A DNA stretch of 64,000 bases. It comes from Sediminicola luteus. Lineage in GTDB: Bacteria > Bacteroidota > Bacteroidia > Flavobacteriales > Flavobacteriaceae. The stretch's first letter is position 1. Each line of letters starts with the position of its first letter. The position numbers were made by a program, and so were the translations under genes. Below the pieces are notes generated by a model. It did not search any database and had not been told where the DNA came from. It saw only the letters and a list, made by a program, of their open reading frames with translations. Below are positions 8,312 to 16,690 of this stretch, piece by piece. The stretch is taken from NCBI RefSeq assembly GCF_002514735.1, contig NZ_NBWU01000001.1:620001-684000 (forward strand). The letters are read 5' to 3'.

Positions 8312-9412
8312 ATGATGCGATCCATACTATGCTGTAGCGTTTTACTACTTGCTTTGAGCTCCGTACAAGCACAATTCCATACCATCGACATGCCCAAGAG
8401 AAGTCCCCGGGTAACGGAGACCCATACCTTGGGGATAACCAAAATTACCTTAGATTACGGAAGCCCGGCCCTACGGGGACGCGATGTATGGAACGATGGC
8501 ACCGTACCCCAAAAAGGCGAACCTTATGCCTGGCGCGCCGGGGCCGATATGAATACTACCCTAAGTTTCGATACCGATGTTACCATTGAGGGACAACCCC
8601 TTAAAGCCGGCACCTATGGTTTCCATATCATTCCCGATAACGACACCTATACTTTATTATTCGCCCATAATAATAACCAATGGGGCAGTTATTATCTCGA
8701 TGTAGACCAAGATGTAAGCCTAAAAGTTACCGTAGACCCAGAAAGTTGTAGCGGTTCGGAGCAATTGGATTTTGAATTTCTAAACCGGACGGAAAACACG
8801 GTCACCATTGGTTTGGAATGGGGTGAAAAACGAATTCCCTTTACCGTGGGGGTAGATCTGGACCAAACCGTGGTTACCCATTTACGGCAAGAACTCAGAG
8901 GAATTAACACTTACCACTGGCAAGCCTGGGACGATGCTGCCAAATGGTGCCTTGAGCACGATACCAACCTGGAGGAAGCTCTAAGTTGGGCCGAACGCTC
9001 TATAGCCGGTGGTTATTATGGCTTCGCGGCCAACAAAAACCCCAATAATATGCTTACCAAGGTGCGATTGCTGCAAAAACTCAATAAAAAAACCGAAATG
9101 GATGCCAGTCTAGCCGAATTGGCCCAATTACCCATGACCGATTCCCAGGCAAACGAAACCACTGTTTTCCTGTTGCGACAATCGTTTTACGACACCGCTT
9201 TCGTGGTAGCCAATACCGCTTTACAACAAAATCCGGAAAGTTGGTTTTTAAACTTAAACCGAGGGCTGTGCCATTACTTTATAGGCAGTAAAAAGAAAGC
9301 CTTAAAAGATCTGGACAAGGCCGCAGCATCGGTACCCGATGGGTTTGCCAAACGTATGGGGGAAATCCGGAACGAAGTAGCCAGTGGCACCTATAAACTA
9401 CCCGGAGCCTAA
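8312..9412 (+). CDS. Exported DUF2911 protein with helical C-terminal half
   Basis: First gene of a six-gene operon. Signal peptide about 1-21 (ending SSVQAQ), DUF2911 domain about 25-170 (TLGITKITLDYGSPALRGR, GADMNTTLSFDTDVTIEGQ, GTYGFHIIPDNDTYTLLF), a beta-sandwich family of unknown function abundant in Bacteroidota. Residues 195-365 are alpha-helical and resemble degenerate TPR repeats (AAKWCLEHDTNLEEALSWAERSIAG, NPESWFLNLNRGLCHYF). Its TAA overlaps the ATG of the next gene by one base, so translation is likely coupled. A second ATG one codon later is equally possible as start. Confidence 0.8.
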   Translation: MMRSILCCSVLLLALSSVQAQFHTIDMPKRSPRVTETHTLGITKITLDYGSPALRGRDVWNDGTVPQKGEPYAWRAGADMNTTLSFDTDVTIEGQPLKAGTYGFHIIPDNDTYTLLFAHNNNQWGSYYLDVDQDVSLKVTVDPESCSGSEQLDFEFLNRTENTVTIGLEWGEKRIPFTVGVDLDQTVVTHLRQELRGINTYHWQAWDDAAKWCLEHDTNLEEALSWAERSIAGGYYGFAANKNPNNMLTKVRLLQKLNKKTEMDASLAELAQLPMTDSQANETTVFLLRQSFYDTAFVVANTALQQNPESWFLNLNRGLCHYFIGSKKKALKDLDKAAASVPDGFAKRMGEIRNEVASGTYKLPGA

Positions 9413-10776
9413 TGAAAAAGTTACTCGCACTACTCGTATTGAGTATCGGATTTTCGATTGGGGCACAAGAGCTTCCTAGAAAGGCGCAACTGGGAATTCT
9501 TATGCAACCGGTTTCCGATAGTTTGGCCACGGCCCAAGGCATGTCTACTGCCACAGGTTTATATATCTCTAGGGTCATGCCGAATTCCACCGCCTCCAAA
9601 ATCGGTTTGCAAACCGGAGATATTATGACCACTTTCAATGGTACCGCCCTAGAAAGTAATGGCGACCTTTTAGAAGTCTTGGCAACCGTTTACGCCGGTG
9701 ACCCTATTGCCATAGAAGCCCAATCGCAAGGGAAGACCAAACAACTTCGGGGAAAAGCCTTGGGCAGACCACAAGAAACTTCGGAGAAAGCCGATATCAC
9801 CTATGGCACGGTCTCTTATCCCGGCAATAAACTACGTTCCATTTTATACGTACCCAAAGGTAAAAAACAGGTGCCGGTCATATATTTTATTCAAGGATAT
9901 ACCTGTGCCTCCATAGATTATGCAGGCATGCCCCAAAACCCGGTTAGCCGCATGATAGACCATTGGGTAGATCAAGGCTTTGCGGTGTATCGGGTAGAAA
10001 AACCCGGAGCAGGCGATAGCCAAAGCGAAATTCCATGTAGCCGTATCGATTTCGACCAAGAATACAGGGGCTTTTCAGAGGGGTTTAAGGCCTTGGCCAA
10101 AAGCCCGGGGATAGATCCGAACAAGATCTATATTTTCGGACATTCCATGGGTGGGGTTATTGCCCCGTTAATGGCGCAAGACTTCGGTCTCGCGGGCATT
10201 ATTACCTATGGCACCATAGGCACCGATTGGTACCCCTATATGGTAGACATGTTTACCGTTCAACCCAAATTATTCGGGGTCAGTGCGGCCCAAATCGCCC
10301 AAGACAACAAACGCGGATTACCTTTCTTGGAAGATTTCTTGGTCAAACGTCTACCCCCAGCGACCATTCTGGCCAATCCGGATCATAAAACCTTTTTAGC
10401 GGCCCAGGCCGAGGCCTTTGGCCGTGGTAATTATATCGGAAGATCGGTAGCTTTTTGGCAAAATTTAGCCCAAAAACCAATCGAAGCCGCCTGGCAAAAG
10501 ATCAATTGCCCCGTACTGGCCCTTCATGGGGAATTCGATATACAGGCCATTAACAGCAAGGGCGCCCAGGGCATAGCCCAAATGGCCAATACCCAAAAAG
10601 CAGGTTCCGGCACCTTTAAGCTCATTGCCAAGGCCGATCATGGTTTTGTTTCCTTCAACAGTTTCGAGGAGAATGTAAATACCTTGAACAGTGGCGGCTA
10701 TATGGAGCATGCCCAAACCCATTACAACCCTCAAATAGCCGAAGAAACCGCCACATGGATATGGAAAAACAACTAA
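9412..10776 (+). CDS. Exported PDZ domain-alpha/beta hydrolase fusion
   Basis: Signal peptide 1-18, PDZ domain about 28-115 (GLYISRVMPNSTASKIGLQTGDIMTTFNG region), then an alpha/beta hydrolase about 130-450 with the nucleophile elbow GHSMGG (S245), an acid candidate in the HGEFDIQ segment (near residue 377) and a His in ADHGF (near 417). The fold and spacing fit prolyl-oligopeptidase-like or acyl esterase families. The PDZ domain probably recognises a peptide C-terminus or a membrane partner. The gene starts inside the stop of the DUF2911 gene and its end overlaps the next gene by 22 bases. Substrate unknown. Confidence 0.75.
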   Translation: MKKLLALLVLSIGFSIGAQELPRKAQLGILMQPVSDSLATAQGMSTATGLYISRVMPNSTASKIGLQTGDIMTTFNGTALESNGDLLEVLATVYAGDPIAIEAQSQGKTKQLRGKALGRPQETSEKADITYGTVSYPGNKLRSILYVPKGKKQVPVIYFIQGYTCASIDYAGMPQNPVSRMIDHWVDQGFAVYRVEKPGAGDSQSEIPCSRIDFDQEYRGFSEGFKALAKSPGIDPNKIYIFGHSMGGVIAPLMAQDFGLAGIITYGTIGTDWYPYMVDMFTVQPKLFGVSAAQIAQDNKRGLPFLEDFLVKRLPPATILANPDHKTFLAAQAEAFGRGNYIGRSVAFWQNLAQKPIEAAWQKINCPVLALHGEFDIQAINSKGAQGIAQMANTQKAGSGTFKLIAKADHGFVSFNSFEENVNTLNSGGYMEHAQTHYNPQIAEETATWIWKNN

Positions 10777-12269
10777 AACATCTGTTGGGCCTACTCTGGT
10801 TCGGCTTGTCCATGCTTCCCGGTCTACAGGCACAATCGGCATCCTCGGCTTGGCCAGAAGACATGGCCTATATTCAAAAACAATTGGAAAAAACCTTTCC
10901 CCATTTTGAGTCCCATCCCCAGCAATCCGAAGTTGAACAACGTTTTTCCGAGCTAAGGGAACGGCTGGAATCCCTATCGGATTTCGAGGTCTTGGCAGGC
11001 ATACAATATGCCCTGAACCCTTTAGGGGATGAAAGTGCCCGTATTCCTTTTTTCCAAACCCGATTGAACACCCCTATTATTTCCCTTAAAACCTATCTTT
11101 TCGAAGATGGCTTGTATGTCTGCGATGCCCCAAAAGCCCATTCGGAATGGATTGGCAAACGCATCAGTACCATAAACGGCATGCCGGTAATGGCCGTTAA
11201 AGAAAAACTGGCCCACTACATTAATGCGGATAACGGACAGTATGTTGACTATGCCTTTCCACTTTACGCCAATATGCCCGCCCTGCTTGCCGCAGCCCAA
11301 TTGGGTACCAATACCGATAGCATAACATTGGAAAGTTCAGATGGGCTAAGTGCCTCCTTTAAGGCCCAACCGTATGAAACCTATGCGGCCTTGGAACGAA
11401 AACTGCCCAATGATGGCCATTTTCAAAATACATCTTTTGCCGACTCCCCTTTTTGGTTTGCACCCTTACCCGATAACCAAGGGTTGTTCGTGCAGTTAAA
11501 ACGTATCCAGAACCCTAAGGACGGACCTAATTTTTCTTCCTTTATCAAAGACCTCAAAAAGCTGTTGAACCAAAAGCCTAACATACTCATCTTGGATCTT
11601 CGGTATGGCGGTGGCGGTAATGGGTTTAAATTAAAACCTTTTACCGACCTCATACGCGAACAACAAACCCAAGACCCTAAGTTTCAACTTTTGGTACTAA
11701 TTGGTCGCGGCACCCGGGGTACCTTAGCCGAACTGGCTTCTATTTTATCGCTAAACACGAAAGCCATCTTTATAGGGGAATCAACCGCAGAAGGTCCGAA
11801 TACGGTGGCCGACTCTAAATATATCGAACTGCCCCAAACGGGCTTTGTGGTTTCTATACCCCATGTATTTTGGCCCACCTCTTGGGCTGCCGACAATCGT
11901 AAATGGATAAGCCCCGATAAGGTTATTGACTATAGTTTTGAAGCCTACCAAAAGCATACCGACCCTTGGCTCGATGCGGCCTTGAACTATACCCCACCCA
12001 AAGCCTTAGCCCCCGTTCCCATGGAAATCGCCAACAGTTTGGTGGGAAAACATCAGATCGGGGGAAGAAACCTAACTGTAGAAAAACAGGGGCAGCAGCT
12101 TCTGCTACGTATGAACCGTAGGTTAAAAAGTTTCTTCGAAATACATACCGAGCTGTATTATGCCTCAGAAGGGGTTTTAGCGACGGATATCCCTCAGGTT
12201 TTTGTGCATTACGATATCGAAAACCATACGATAACCCAGCTCGACTGGAAAGGTGTAAACATTCAATAA
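10755..12269 (+). CDS. Exported S41 peptidase-like protein, catalytic Ser apparently replaced
   Basis: A 504-residue protein with a signal peptide (about 1-27) and the C-terminal-processing-peptidase (S41/tricorn-core) fold. Visible core motifs are ILDLRYGGGGNG (278-290), the first glycine-rich strand, and GRGTRGTLAELASIL (317-331), where S41 enzymes carry the nucleophile in S-x-x-E; here the equivalent position is T323. KAIFIGESTAEGPN (336-349) is the third conserved strand. Either Thr acts as nucleophile or the protein is non-catalytic. A PDZ-like segment lies near 120-150. ATGs at 10755 and 10761 are both possible starts. It overlaps its upstream neighbour, supporting coupled expression. 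Confidence 0.65.
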   Translation: MDMEKQLKHLLGLLWFGLSMLPGLQAQSASSAWPEDMAYIQKQLEKTFPHFESHPQQSEVEQRFSELRERLESLSDFEVLAGIQYALNPLGDESARIPFFQTRLNTPIISLKTYLFEDGLYVCDAPKAHSEWIGKRISTINGMPVMAVKEKLAHYINADNGQYVDYAFPLYANMPALLAAAQLGTNTDSITLESSDGLSASFKAQPYETYAALERKLPNDGHFQNTSFADSPFWFAPLPDNQGLFVQLKRIQNPKDGPNFSSFIKDLKKLLNQKPNILILDLRYGGGGNGFKLKPFTDLIREQQTQDPKFQLLVLIGRGTRGTLAELASILSLNTKAIFIGESTAEGPNTVADSKYIELPQTGFVVSIPHVFWPTSWAADNRKWISPDKVIDYSFEAYQKHTDPWLDAALNYTPPKALAPVPMEIANSLVGKHQIGGRNLTVEKQGQQLLLRMNRRLKSFFEIHTELYYASEGVLATDIPQVFVHYDIENHTITQLDWKGVNIQ

Positions 12270-12278
12270 AGCTTAATC

Positions 12279-14042
12279 ATGAGACCGATTCCTGTTGGCA
12301 CTAAAATACTTCTTGTATCCTTGGTTCTCGCCCTTTGCAGCTGTCATCAAAAACCAAAAGACCCCTTTGCAGACTATGCCCATGTTACGGTACCAACGAA
12401 GCTGGCGCCCGGGATTTTGTCTACAGACAGTATTCAATGGAATAACGCCTTCGCCTCACAAACCCAACAGTTGTTCTATACCAAAATGGGAAAGACCAAC
12501 GCCATAGGTATGTATATCGATTTTAGGGATCCAAACCCAATAGGAAAGCCCATTGGACTACCGGAAGGACAAGCCTATTCCGATTTTTATGTGAACCCGG
12601 AAGGCCAACTGCTCTTGTTTGCATCGAACCAGTTGGAAAACGAACGGGATACCCTAGGTGATTGGAATATCTGGCAATCGAAAAGGCTAGGTAATTCATG
12701 GGGCAATCCTGAACTCCTTTTAGATCAAAAATTGGAAGGCAATCAATTTTACCCTTGGCTCACCGGCAGTGGTAACCTTTACTTTTCAACAACCCCCGAC
12801 GGAAGCCGCGATGCCGACATCTTCAGGCTTCCCATGCAAAACGGAAAATACACTAGTCCGCAACGATTGCCATGGCCCATAAATACCACAGCCATGGAAG
12901 CGGATGCCTTTGTCTCGCACCAAGAAGACTATATGATTTTCGCCGGCTTTGACCGCAAGCAAAACTTAGGGCTGTCCGACCTGTACATTTGTTTTAGGAT
13001 CGAGGAACAATGGACCGCGCCGGTCTGGATGGGACCGGAGCTAAACTCCTCAGGTTACGATGGCAGCCCTTTTGTTACCGATAACGGCCGCTATCTGATC
13101 TTTACCAGTAGCCGGAATAGCCCAGAAGAAAAGCCCTTCTTTAACCACTACATCGTACCATTTTCTGTCGATAAGTTCCGTAAACAGGCCCTCAAAAAAA
13201 GCCAACGTTATGCATTGGTCGGTAAAATACCACAACGTTTCGAACCCAATCTAATCAGTACCCCATCGGTGGAGTATGGGGGAAGTTTCGCGCCTAATGA
13301 CGCTAATTTCTATTTCAGCACCGCCTCGGCCGATTTTAGCAAAAGAACCATAAGGCAAGCCCGTTTCGCGAACGGAAAGTTCGATGCTCCCCAAGTTGTG
13401 GAAATGGGCGGAAAGCTATATGACGCCAGTGATGTGCAGATTAATACCGAAGCCAATGCCCTATTCTTTAAAATGTATGGTCAAGTAGCCAACGATAGTA
13501 CCCGAACCGATGGCAATATATTTGTTAGCACCAAAACCGATGGCCAGTGGGGGGCGCCACATTTGTTGGGGCCTGAGGTAAACTCGGGTTATAACGAATA
13601 TTATCCCATGGCTACCCAAAGTGGCAACCTCTATTTTAGTAGGAATCTGCCCGGCCGTGGCTACGATATTTATTGTGCCCAAAAAAGGGGCGATACCTAT
13701 CTAGAAGCTCAGCCTTTATCGACTACCATTAATACCGATTTACTGGAATCCGATGCCTATGTTTCCCCAGATGAATCGTTTATGATATTCGTACGTGCCG
13801 ATGCCGCCGATGGTCTGGGTGCCACCGACCTATACATAAGCCTTCGGGAAAAAGGGGCATGGACTACCCCCAAAAACATGGAAGCTTATAACAGTAAGGG
13901 TATAGATGGTAGTCCGTTCGTTGACCCAAACGGTGGCCATTTGTTCTTTACCTCTAACCGCAGTTCGCCTTCCCCGGAAACTTTCGATGGACATTTGGAC
14001 ATTTATGTGGCTGCTTTCGACATTAACGATTGGAAAAACTAG
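12279..14042 (+). CDS. PD40/WD40-like beta-propeller lipoprotein
   Basis: Lipoprotein of 587 residues with lipobox LCSC (Cys 22). The rest is a series of TolB/PD40-type beta-propeller blades, seen as repeated phrases such as SGYDGSPFVTDNGRYLIFTSSRN and IDGSPFVDPNGGHLFFTSNR, twice reading as a near-identical pattern about 280 residues apart, so the protein probably contains two propellers or one duplicated half. Such proteins usually bind peptides or proteins at the outer membrane or periplasmic face. It begins nine bases after the S41-like gene and ends four bases before the DUF885 gene. Confidence 0.75.
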   Translation: MRPIPVGTKILLVSLVLALCSCHQKPKDPFADYAHVTVPTKLAPGILSTDSIQWNNAFASQTQQLFYTKMGKTNAIGMYIDFRDPNPIGKPIGLPEGQAYSDFYVNPEGQLLLFASNQLENERDTLGDWNIWQSKRLGNSWGNPELLLDQKLEGNQFYPWLTGSGNLYFSTTPDGSRDADIFRLPMQNGKYTSPQRLPWPINTTAMEADAFVSHQEDYMIFAGFDRKQNLGLSDLYICFRIEEQWTAPVWMGPELNSSGYDGSPFVTDNGRYLIFTSSRNSPEEKPFFNHYIVPFSVDKFRKQALKKSQRYALVGKIPQRFEPNLISTPSVEYGGSFAPNDANFYFSTASADFSKRTIRQARFANGKFDAPQVVEMGGKLYDASDVQINTEANALFFKMYGQVANDSTRTDGNIFVSTKTDGQWGAPHLLGPEVNSGYNEYYPMATQSGNLYFSRNLPGRGYDIYCAQKRGDTYLEAQPLSTTINTDLLESDAYVSPDESFMIFVRADAADGLGATDLYISLREKGAWTTPKNMEAYNSKGIDGSPFVDPNGGHLFFTSNRSSPSPETFDGHLDIYVAAFDINDWKN

Positions 14043-14046
14043 AATT

Positions 14047-15345
14047 ATGCCCCTTACTAAAATCTTTGAACAAAGCATCTATCTCGCCACTTTTTTAGGG
14101 GCCGGGTTTATATTCGGTCAACATTCATTCAACGAGATTCGGACCCATTTTCTAACCACTTACCCGAGTCTGGACATACCAGCACTTCAAATTTCCTATG
14201 TAGATTATTTGGAGAACATACAATCCACCAGCGCCTTAAAAAAGCAAGAAATCTATTTTCAGGACTTGGCCAAAGCGTTGCAAGCCATACAGTCCAAAAA
14301 ACTTTCCAAAAAAGATCAGATCGATTATGGTATTTTGGTATACGAATGTGAACTTCATCTCGAAAGGATCCGCTTGGAAAAAACCTGGGATCCGAATACA
14401 GCGGTGGAAGGGGATAAAAGCATACACCATATCCCGAACGGCAAAGCCTGGTATACCTATGTTCTAAAACGCTGGGTAGACAAAGAAGTAACACCCGATA
14501 GCCTGTTCCAGTTTGGGTTGCAGGAAATTGAAAAGGTGACTTTGGCCATGCAACGGATCCAGCAAAGATCAGGTTTGGACCCCAATGCCTTTCAAGCCCG
14601 TTTACAGTCGCCCGAATCTTTTACCGACGATGCCACCGAAATACAGCAACGCTTCGAAAAGGTTCATACTACGGTTACCCAAAATGCGTCCAGATTTTTT
14701 CCCTATCACGAAGACTTAATACCGCTTCGAATAGCCCGAGGCACCAATTCCCGTTTGGCCCATGCCCCTGCCTACTACCAAAACAATACTTTTTTCTACA
14801 ACCTCTTCGATGCCCCCTTCAACAATCGCCAATATGGTTGGATCTATATTCATGAAGGCATTCCCGGCCATCATTTTCAAGCGGCCTTACGCGAGCAAAA
14901 CGGACAAAGTCCCGTACAAGAAATGTTTTGGTACGGCGGGCTGGTAGAAGGATGGGCGGCCTATATAGAACAATACGGTTCGGAACTGGGTGCCAACGCC
15001 GACCTGTACGATGTTTACGGAAAATGGGAGTGGGACCTGATACGATCGGTACGGGTGTGTTTGGATATTGGCCTAAACTATTATGGGTGGACCGAGGAAA
15101 AAGCCTTGGCATTTTGGCAAAAACACATCCGGAATCAAGATCAAATCGCCCATCGGGAAATAGACCGCATGAAACGTTGGCCGGCCCAGGTGATTACCTA
15201 TAAATACGGTGCCTATATCATTGACCGATTAAAGGCCCAAGCATCGCCAAAAAATGAATCTGAACTGAAAGTTTTCCATACCCGATTATTGGCCCTAGGC
15301 GATATGCCTTTAAGTGTTTTGGCCCGCTATTTCGATAACCTATAA
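14047..15345 (+). CDS. Exported DUF885 family putative metallopeptidase
   Basis: A 432-residue member of DUF885, a family with predicted zinc peptidase folds. The hallmark motif HEGIPGHH (269-276) and the downstream glutamate in VEGWAAYIEQYG (E301) are present, consistent with a zinc site of HExxxGHH plus Glu type. An N-terminal hydrophobic stretch (IYLATFLGAGFIFG, 11-24) suggests export. Start taken at 14047, four bases after the propeller gene; longer frames reach back into that gene and would lack a signal sequence. No substrate known. Together with its operon partners it suggests periplasmic peptide processing. Confidence 0.75.
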   Translation: MPLTKIFEQSIYLATFLGAGFIFGQHSFNEIRTHFLTTYPSLDIPALQISYVDYLENIQSTSALKKQEIYFQDLAKALQAIQSKKLSKKDQIDYGILVYECELHLERIRLEKTWDPNTAVEGDKSIHHIPNGKAWYTYVLKRWVDKEVTPDSLFQFGLQEIEKVTLAMQRIQQRSGLDPNAFQARLQSPESFTDDATEIQQRFEKVHTTVTQNASRFFPYHEDLIPLRIARGTNSRLAHAPAYYQNNTFFYNLFDAPFNNRQYGWIYIHEGIPGHHFQAALREQNGQSPVQEMFWYGGLVEGWAAYIEQYGSELGANADLYDVYGKWEWDLIRSVRVCLDIGLNYYGWTEEKALAFWQKHIRNQDQIAHREIDRMKRWPAQVITYKYGAYIIDRLKAQASPKNESELKVFHTRLLALGDMPLSVLARYFDNL

Positions 15346-15355
15346 TTCTAATCTC

Positions 15356-15871
15356 ATGTACAAATTTCTTTTCATTTTTATATGCCTAGGTAGTCAAGCC
15401 AATGCCCAAACTTTTGACTTTGCCCAAAAACAACTAGCTGTTTGGGAAATGGCCAAAAAACGAACCCTTGCGGTGGCCGAGGCCATGCCCCAAACCGATT
15501 ATTATTACCAGCCCGCGCAGGGGGTAAAATCTTTTGCCCAACAAATTGCCCATATGACCAATAGCCTAAAAAGTATGCATACGCGGTTTATCTTAAAACA
15601 GCCTTATTCAAGTTCCGAGAAAGAAGCCGGGACAATGGGCAAAAAACAACTTGTTGCCGAACTCAGTGCGGCTTTTGATATGGTGTTGAAGGATCTGCCC
15701 AAATTGTCCGATACACAACTCCAAGAAACGGGAAAAACCCACGGGGCCTTTCCGCTTACCAAGTGGCAATCGTTATTATTTATGCAAGACCATATTACAA
15801 ACCATAGGGCCAAGGCCGTATTATATTTGCGTATGAAAGGCATCCGGCCACCGCAGTATGGCTACAATTAA
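15356..15871 (+). CDS. Exported DinB-like four-helix protein
   Basis: A 171-residue protein with a signal peptide (MYKFLFIFICLGSQANAQ) followed by a DinB/YfiT-type four-helix bundle. The usual metal-binding His pattern is seen: His in QQIAHMTNSL (near residue 61) and the pair in QDHITNHRAKA (near 148 and 152). DinB-fold enzymes are normally cytoplasmic, metal-dependent and often thiol-linked transferases, so an exported copy is unusual. It is the last gene of the six-gene operon, 10 bases after the DUF885 gene; the hairpin after it mainly serves the opposite strand. Confidence 0.75.
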   Translation: MYKFLFIFICLGSQANAQTFDFAQKQLAVWEMAKKRTLAVAEAMPQTDYYYQPAQGVKSFAQQIAHMTNSLKSMHTRFILKQPYSSSEKEAGTMGKKQLVAELSAAFDMVLKDLPKLSDTQLQETGKTHGAFPLTKWQSLLFMQDHITNHRAKAVLYLRMKGIRPPQYGYN

Positions 15872-15877
15872 TGGCAC

Positions 15878-15915
15878 AAAAAAACCGTCGAGCGGAAAAA
15901 GCTAGACGGTTTACT
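15878..15915 (-). terminator. Rho-independent terminator of ssb (weakly bidirectional)
   Basis: CCGTCGAGC (15885-15893) pairs with GCTAGACGG (15901-15909) with one mismatch. On the minus strand the stem is followed by seven T residues, giving a canonical terminator for ssb; on the plus strand only a short TTTA follows, so it may also help end the exported-protein operon. Confidence 0.75.
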
Positions 15916-15933
15916 TTAGTTGGGGTATTCGTG

Positions 15934-16266
15934 TTATTTACCCATCATCAAAATTTCGTAGGCCACCACCTCGGTTATATAGCGGGTCTGCCCTTCTTTG
16001 GTTTCATAACGTCGGTTAGAGAGTTTTCCCTCTAGGGCTACCTCTTGTCCTTTGGCCACGTATTTTTCTACTATCTCGGCCACCCGGTTCCAGGCAATAA
16101 CATTATGCCAGGTGGTCTCGGTAATTTTTTCGCCCTCGGCATTCTTACGATGCTCGTTGGTGGCCAAGGAGAACCGGGCCAATTTTTTACCGGACTCCAA
16201 AGTAATTACCTCGGGGTCCTTTCCTAAATTTCCAATCAACTGTACTTTGTTTCTAAGCGCGTTCAT
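15934..16266 (-). CDS. ssb: Single-stranded DNA-binding protein, short form
   Basis: OB-fold SSB of 110 residues: MNALRNKVQLIGNLGKDPEV start, ARFSLATNE, TTWHNVIAWNRVAEIVEKYVAKGQEVALEGKLSNRRYE, all standard for bacterial SSB. The protein stops right after the fold (YEILMMGK), so it lacks the linker and acidic DDDLPF-type tail that recruits repair and replication partners. It is therefore likely an accessory rather than the housekeeping SSB, or one used for recombination or DNA uptake. It has its own promoter and terminator. Confidence 0.9.
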   Translation of the reverse strand: MNALRNKVQLIGNLGKDPEVITLESGKKLARFSLATNEHRKNAEGEKITETTWHNVIAWNRVAEIVEKYVAKGQEVALEGKLSNRRYETKEGQTRYITEVVAYEILMMGK

Positions 16267-16324
16267 AATCTATTGTTTTACGGGTTAACAGTTCATTCTA
16301 TAGCATGACAATCATACTACAGCA

Positions 16325-16385
16325 CAAACCTAAGTCGTTGAAAAACAAAGAATCGGTTACAAATTATTTATAGTCGGTTACAAAT
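16325..16385 (-). promoter_or_regulatory. ssb promoter region with 21-bp-spaced direct repeats
   Basis: On the minus strand TAGGTTTG (plus coordinates 16325-16332) is a perfect TAnnTTTG -7 element, 58 bases before the ssb start. Upstream of it are two identical 12-base direct repeats TCGGTTACAAAT (plus coordinates 16353-16364 and 16374-16385), start-to-start spacing 21 bp, that is two helical turns. This is the layout of a tandem activator or repressor site. The region is shared with the divergent microprotein gene. Confidence 0.45.
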
Positions 16386-16456
16386 GGTTGTAAACGTTTG
16401 TTCAAAATTCAAAATGCAGGATATTTCTTGCATGCTAGAGTTTTAAACCTATCCCT

Positions 16457-16591
16457 ATGAAATTTACGAAACGTGACCTTGCTTTTTTCCTTTTAGGATT
16501 CGCTACTTTGTTTATCATCGAAACCCTCATGGACTGGGAGGGCTCTAAAGCCACCTTTAAACAAGGTTTTGAAAACACCCAAACCGAATAA
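16457..16591 (+). CDS. 44-residue membrane microprotein
   Basis: A short frame reading MKFTKRDLAFFLLGFATLFIIETLMDWEGSKATFKQGFENTQTE (in parts: MKFTKRDLAFF, LLGFATLFIIETLMDWEG, SKATFKQGFENTQTE). It has a basic start, one transmembrane helix (about 9-24) and a polar tail, a plausible inner-membrane microprotein. Codon use is like its neighbours. It is divergent from ssb and 99 bases short of the convergent M16 gene. Function unknown. Homologues of the same length in other flavobacteria would confirm it. Confidence 0.55.
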   Translation: MKFTKRDLAFFLLGFATLFIIETLMDWEGSKATFKQGFENTQTE

Positions 16592-16690
16592 AAGCAAGAT
16601 GCTAATGCAAAAAGCCGTTTATACCTAATGACACCTTTTAGTCTTTGGTATAAACGGCCATTAACCTTTTAAAATAAGGAGAGTCCGGCA

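Noticed and set aside
16353-16395. Further Crp-type box near ssb (GTTAC/GTAAA)
   Set aside because: The half-sites are in the opposite order (GTTAC before GTAA) and are direct repeats, so they do not form the GTAAC-N4-GTTAC palindrome of the sulfur-gene promoters.
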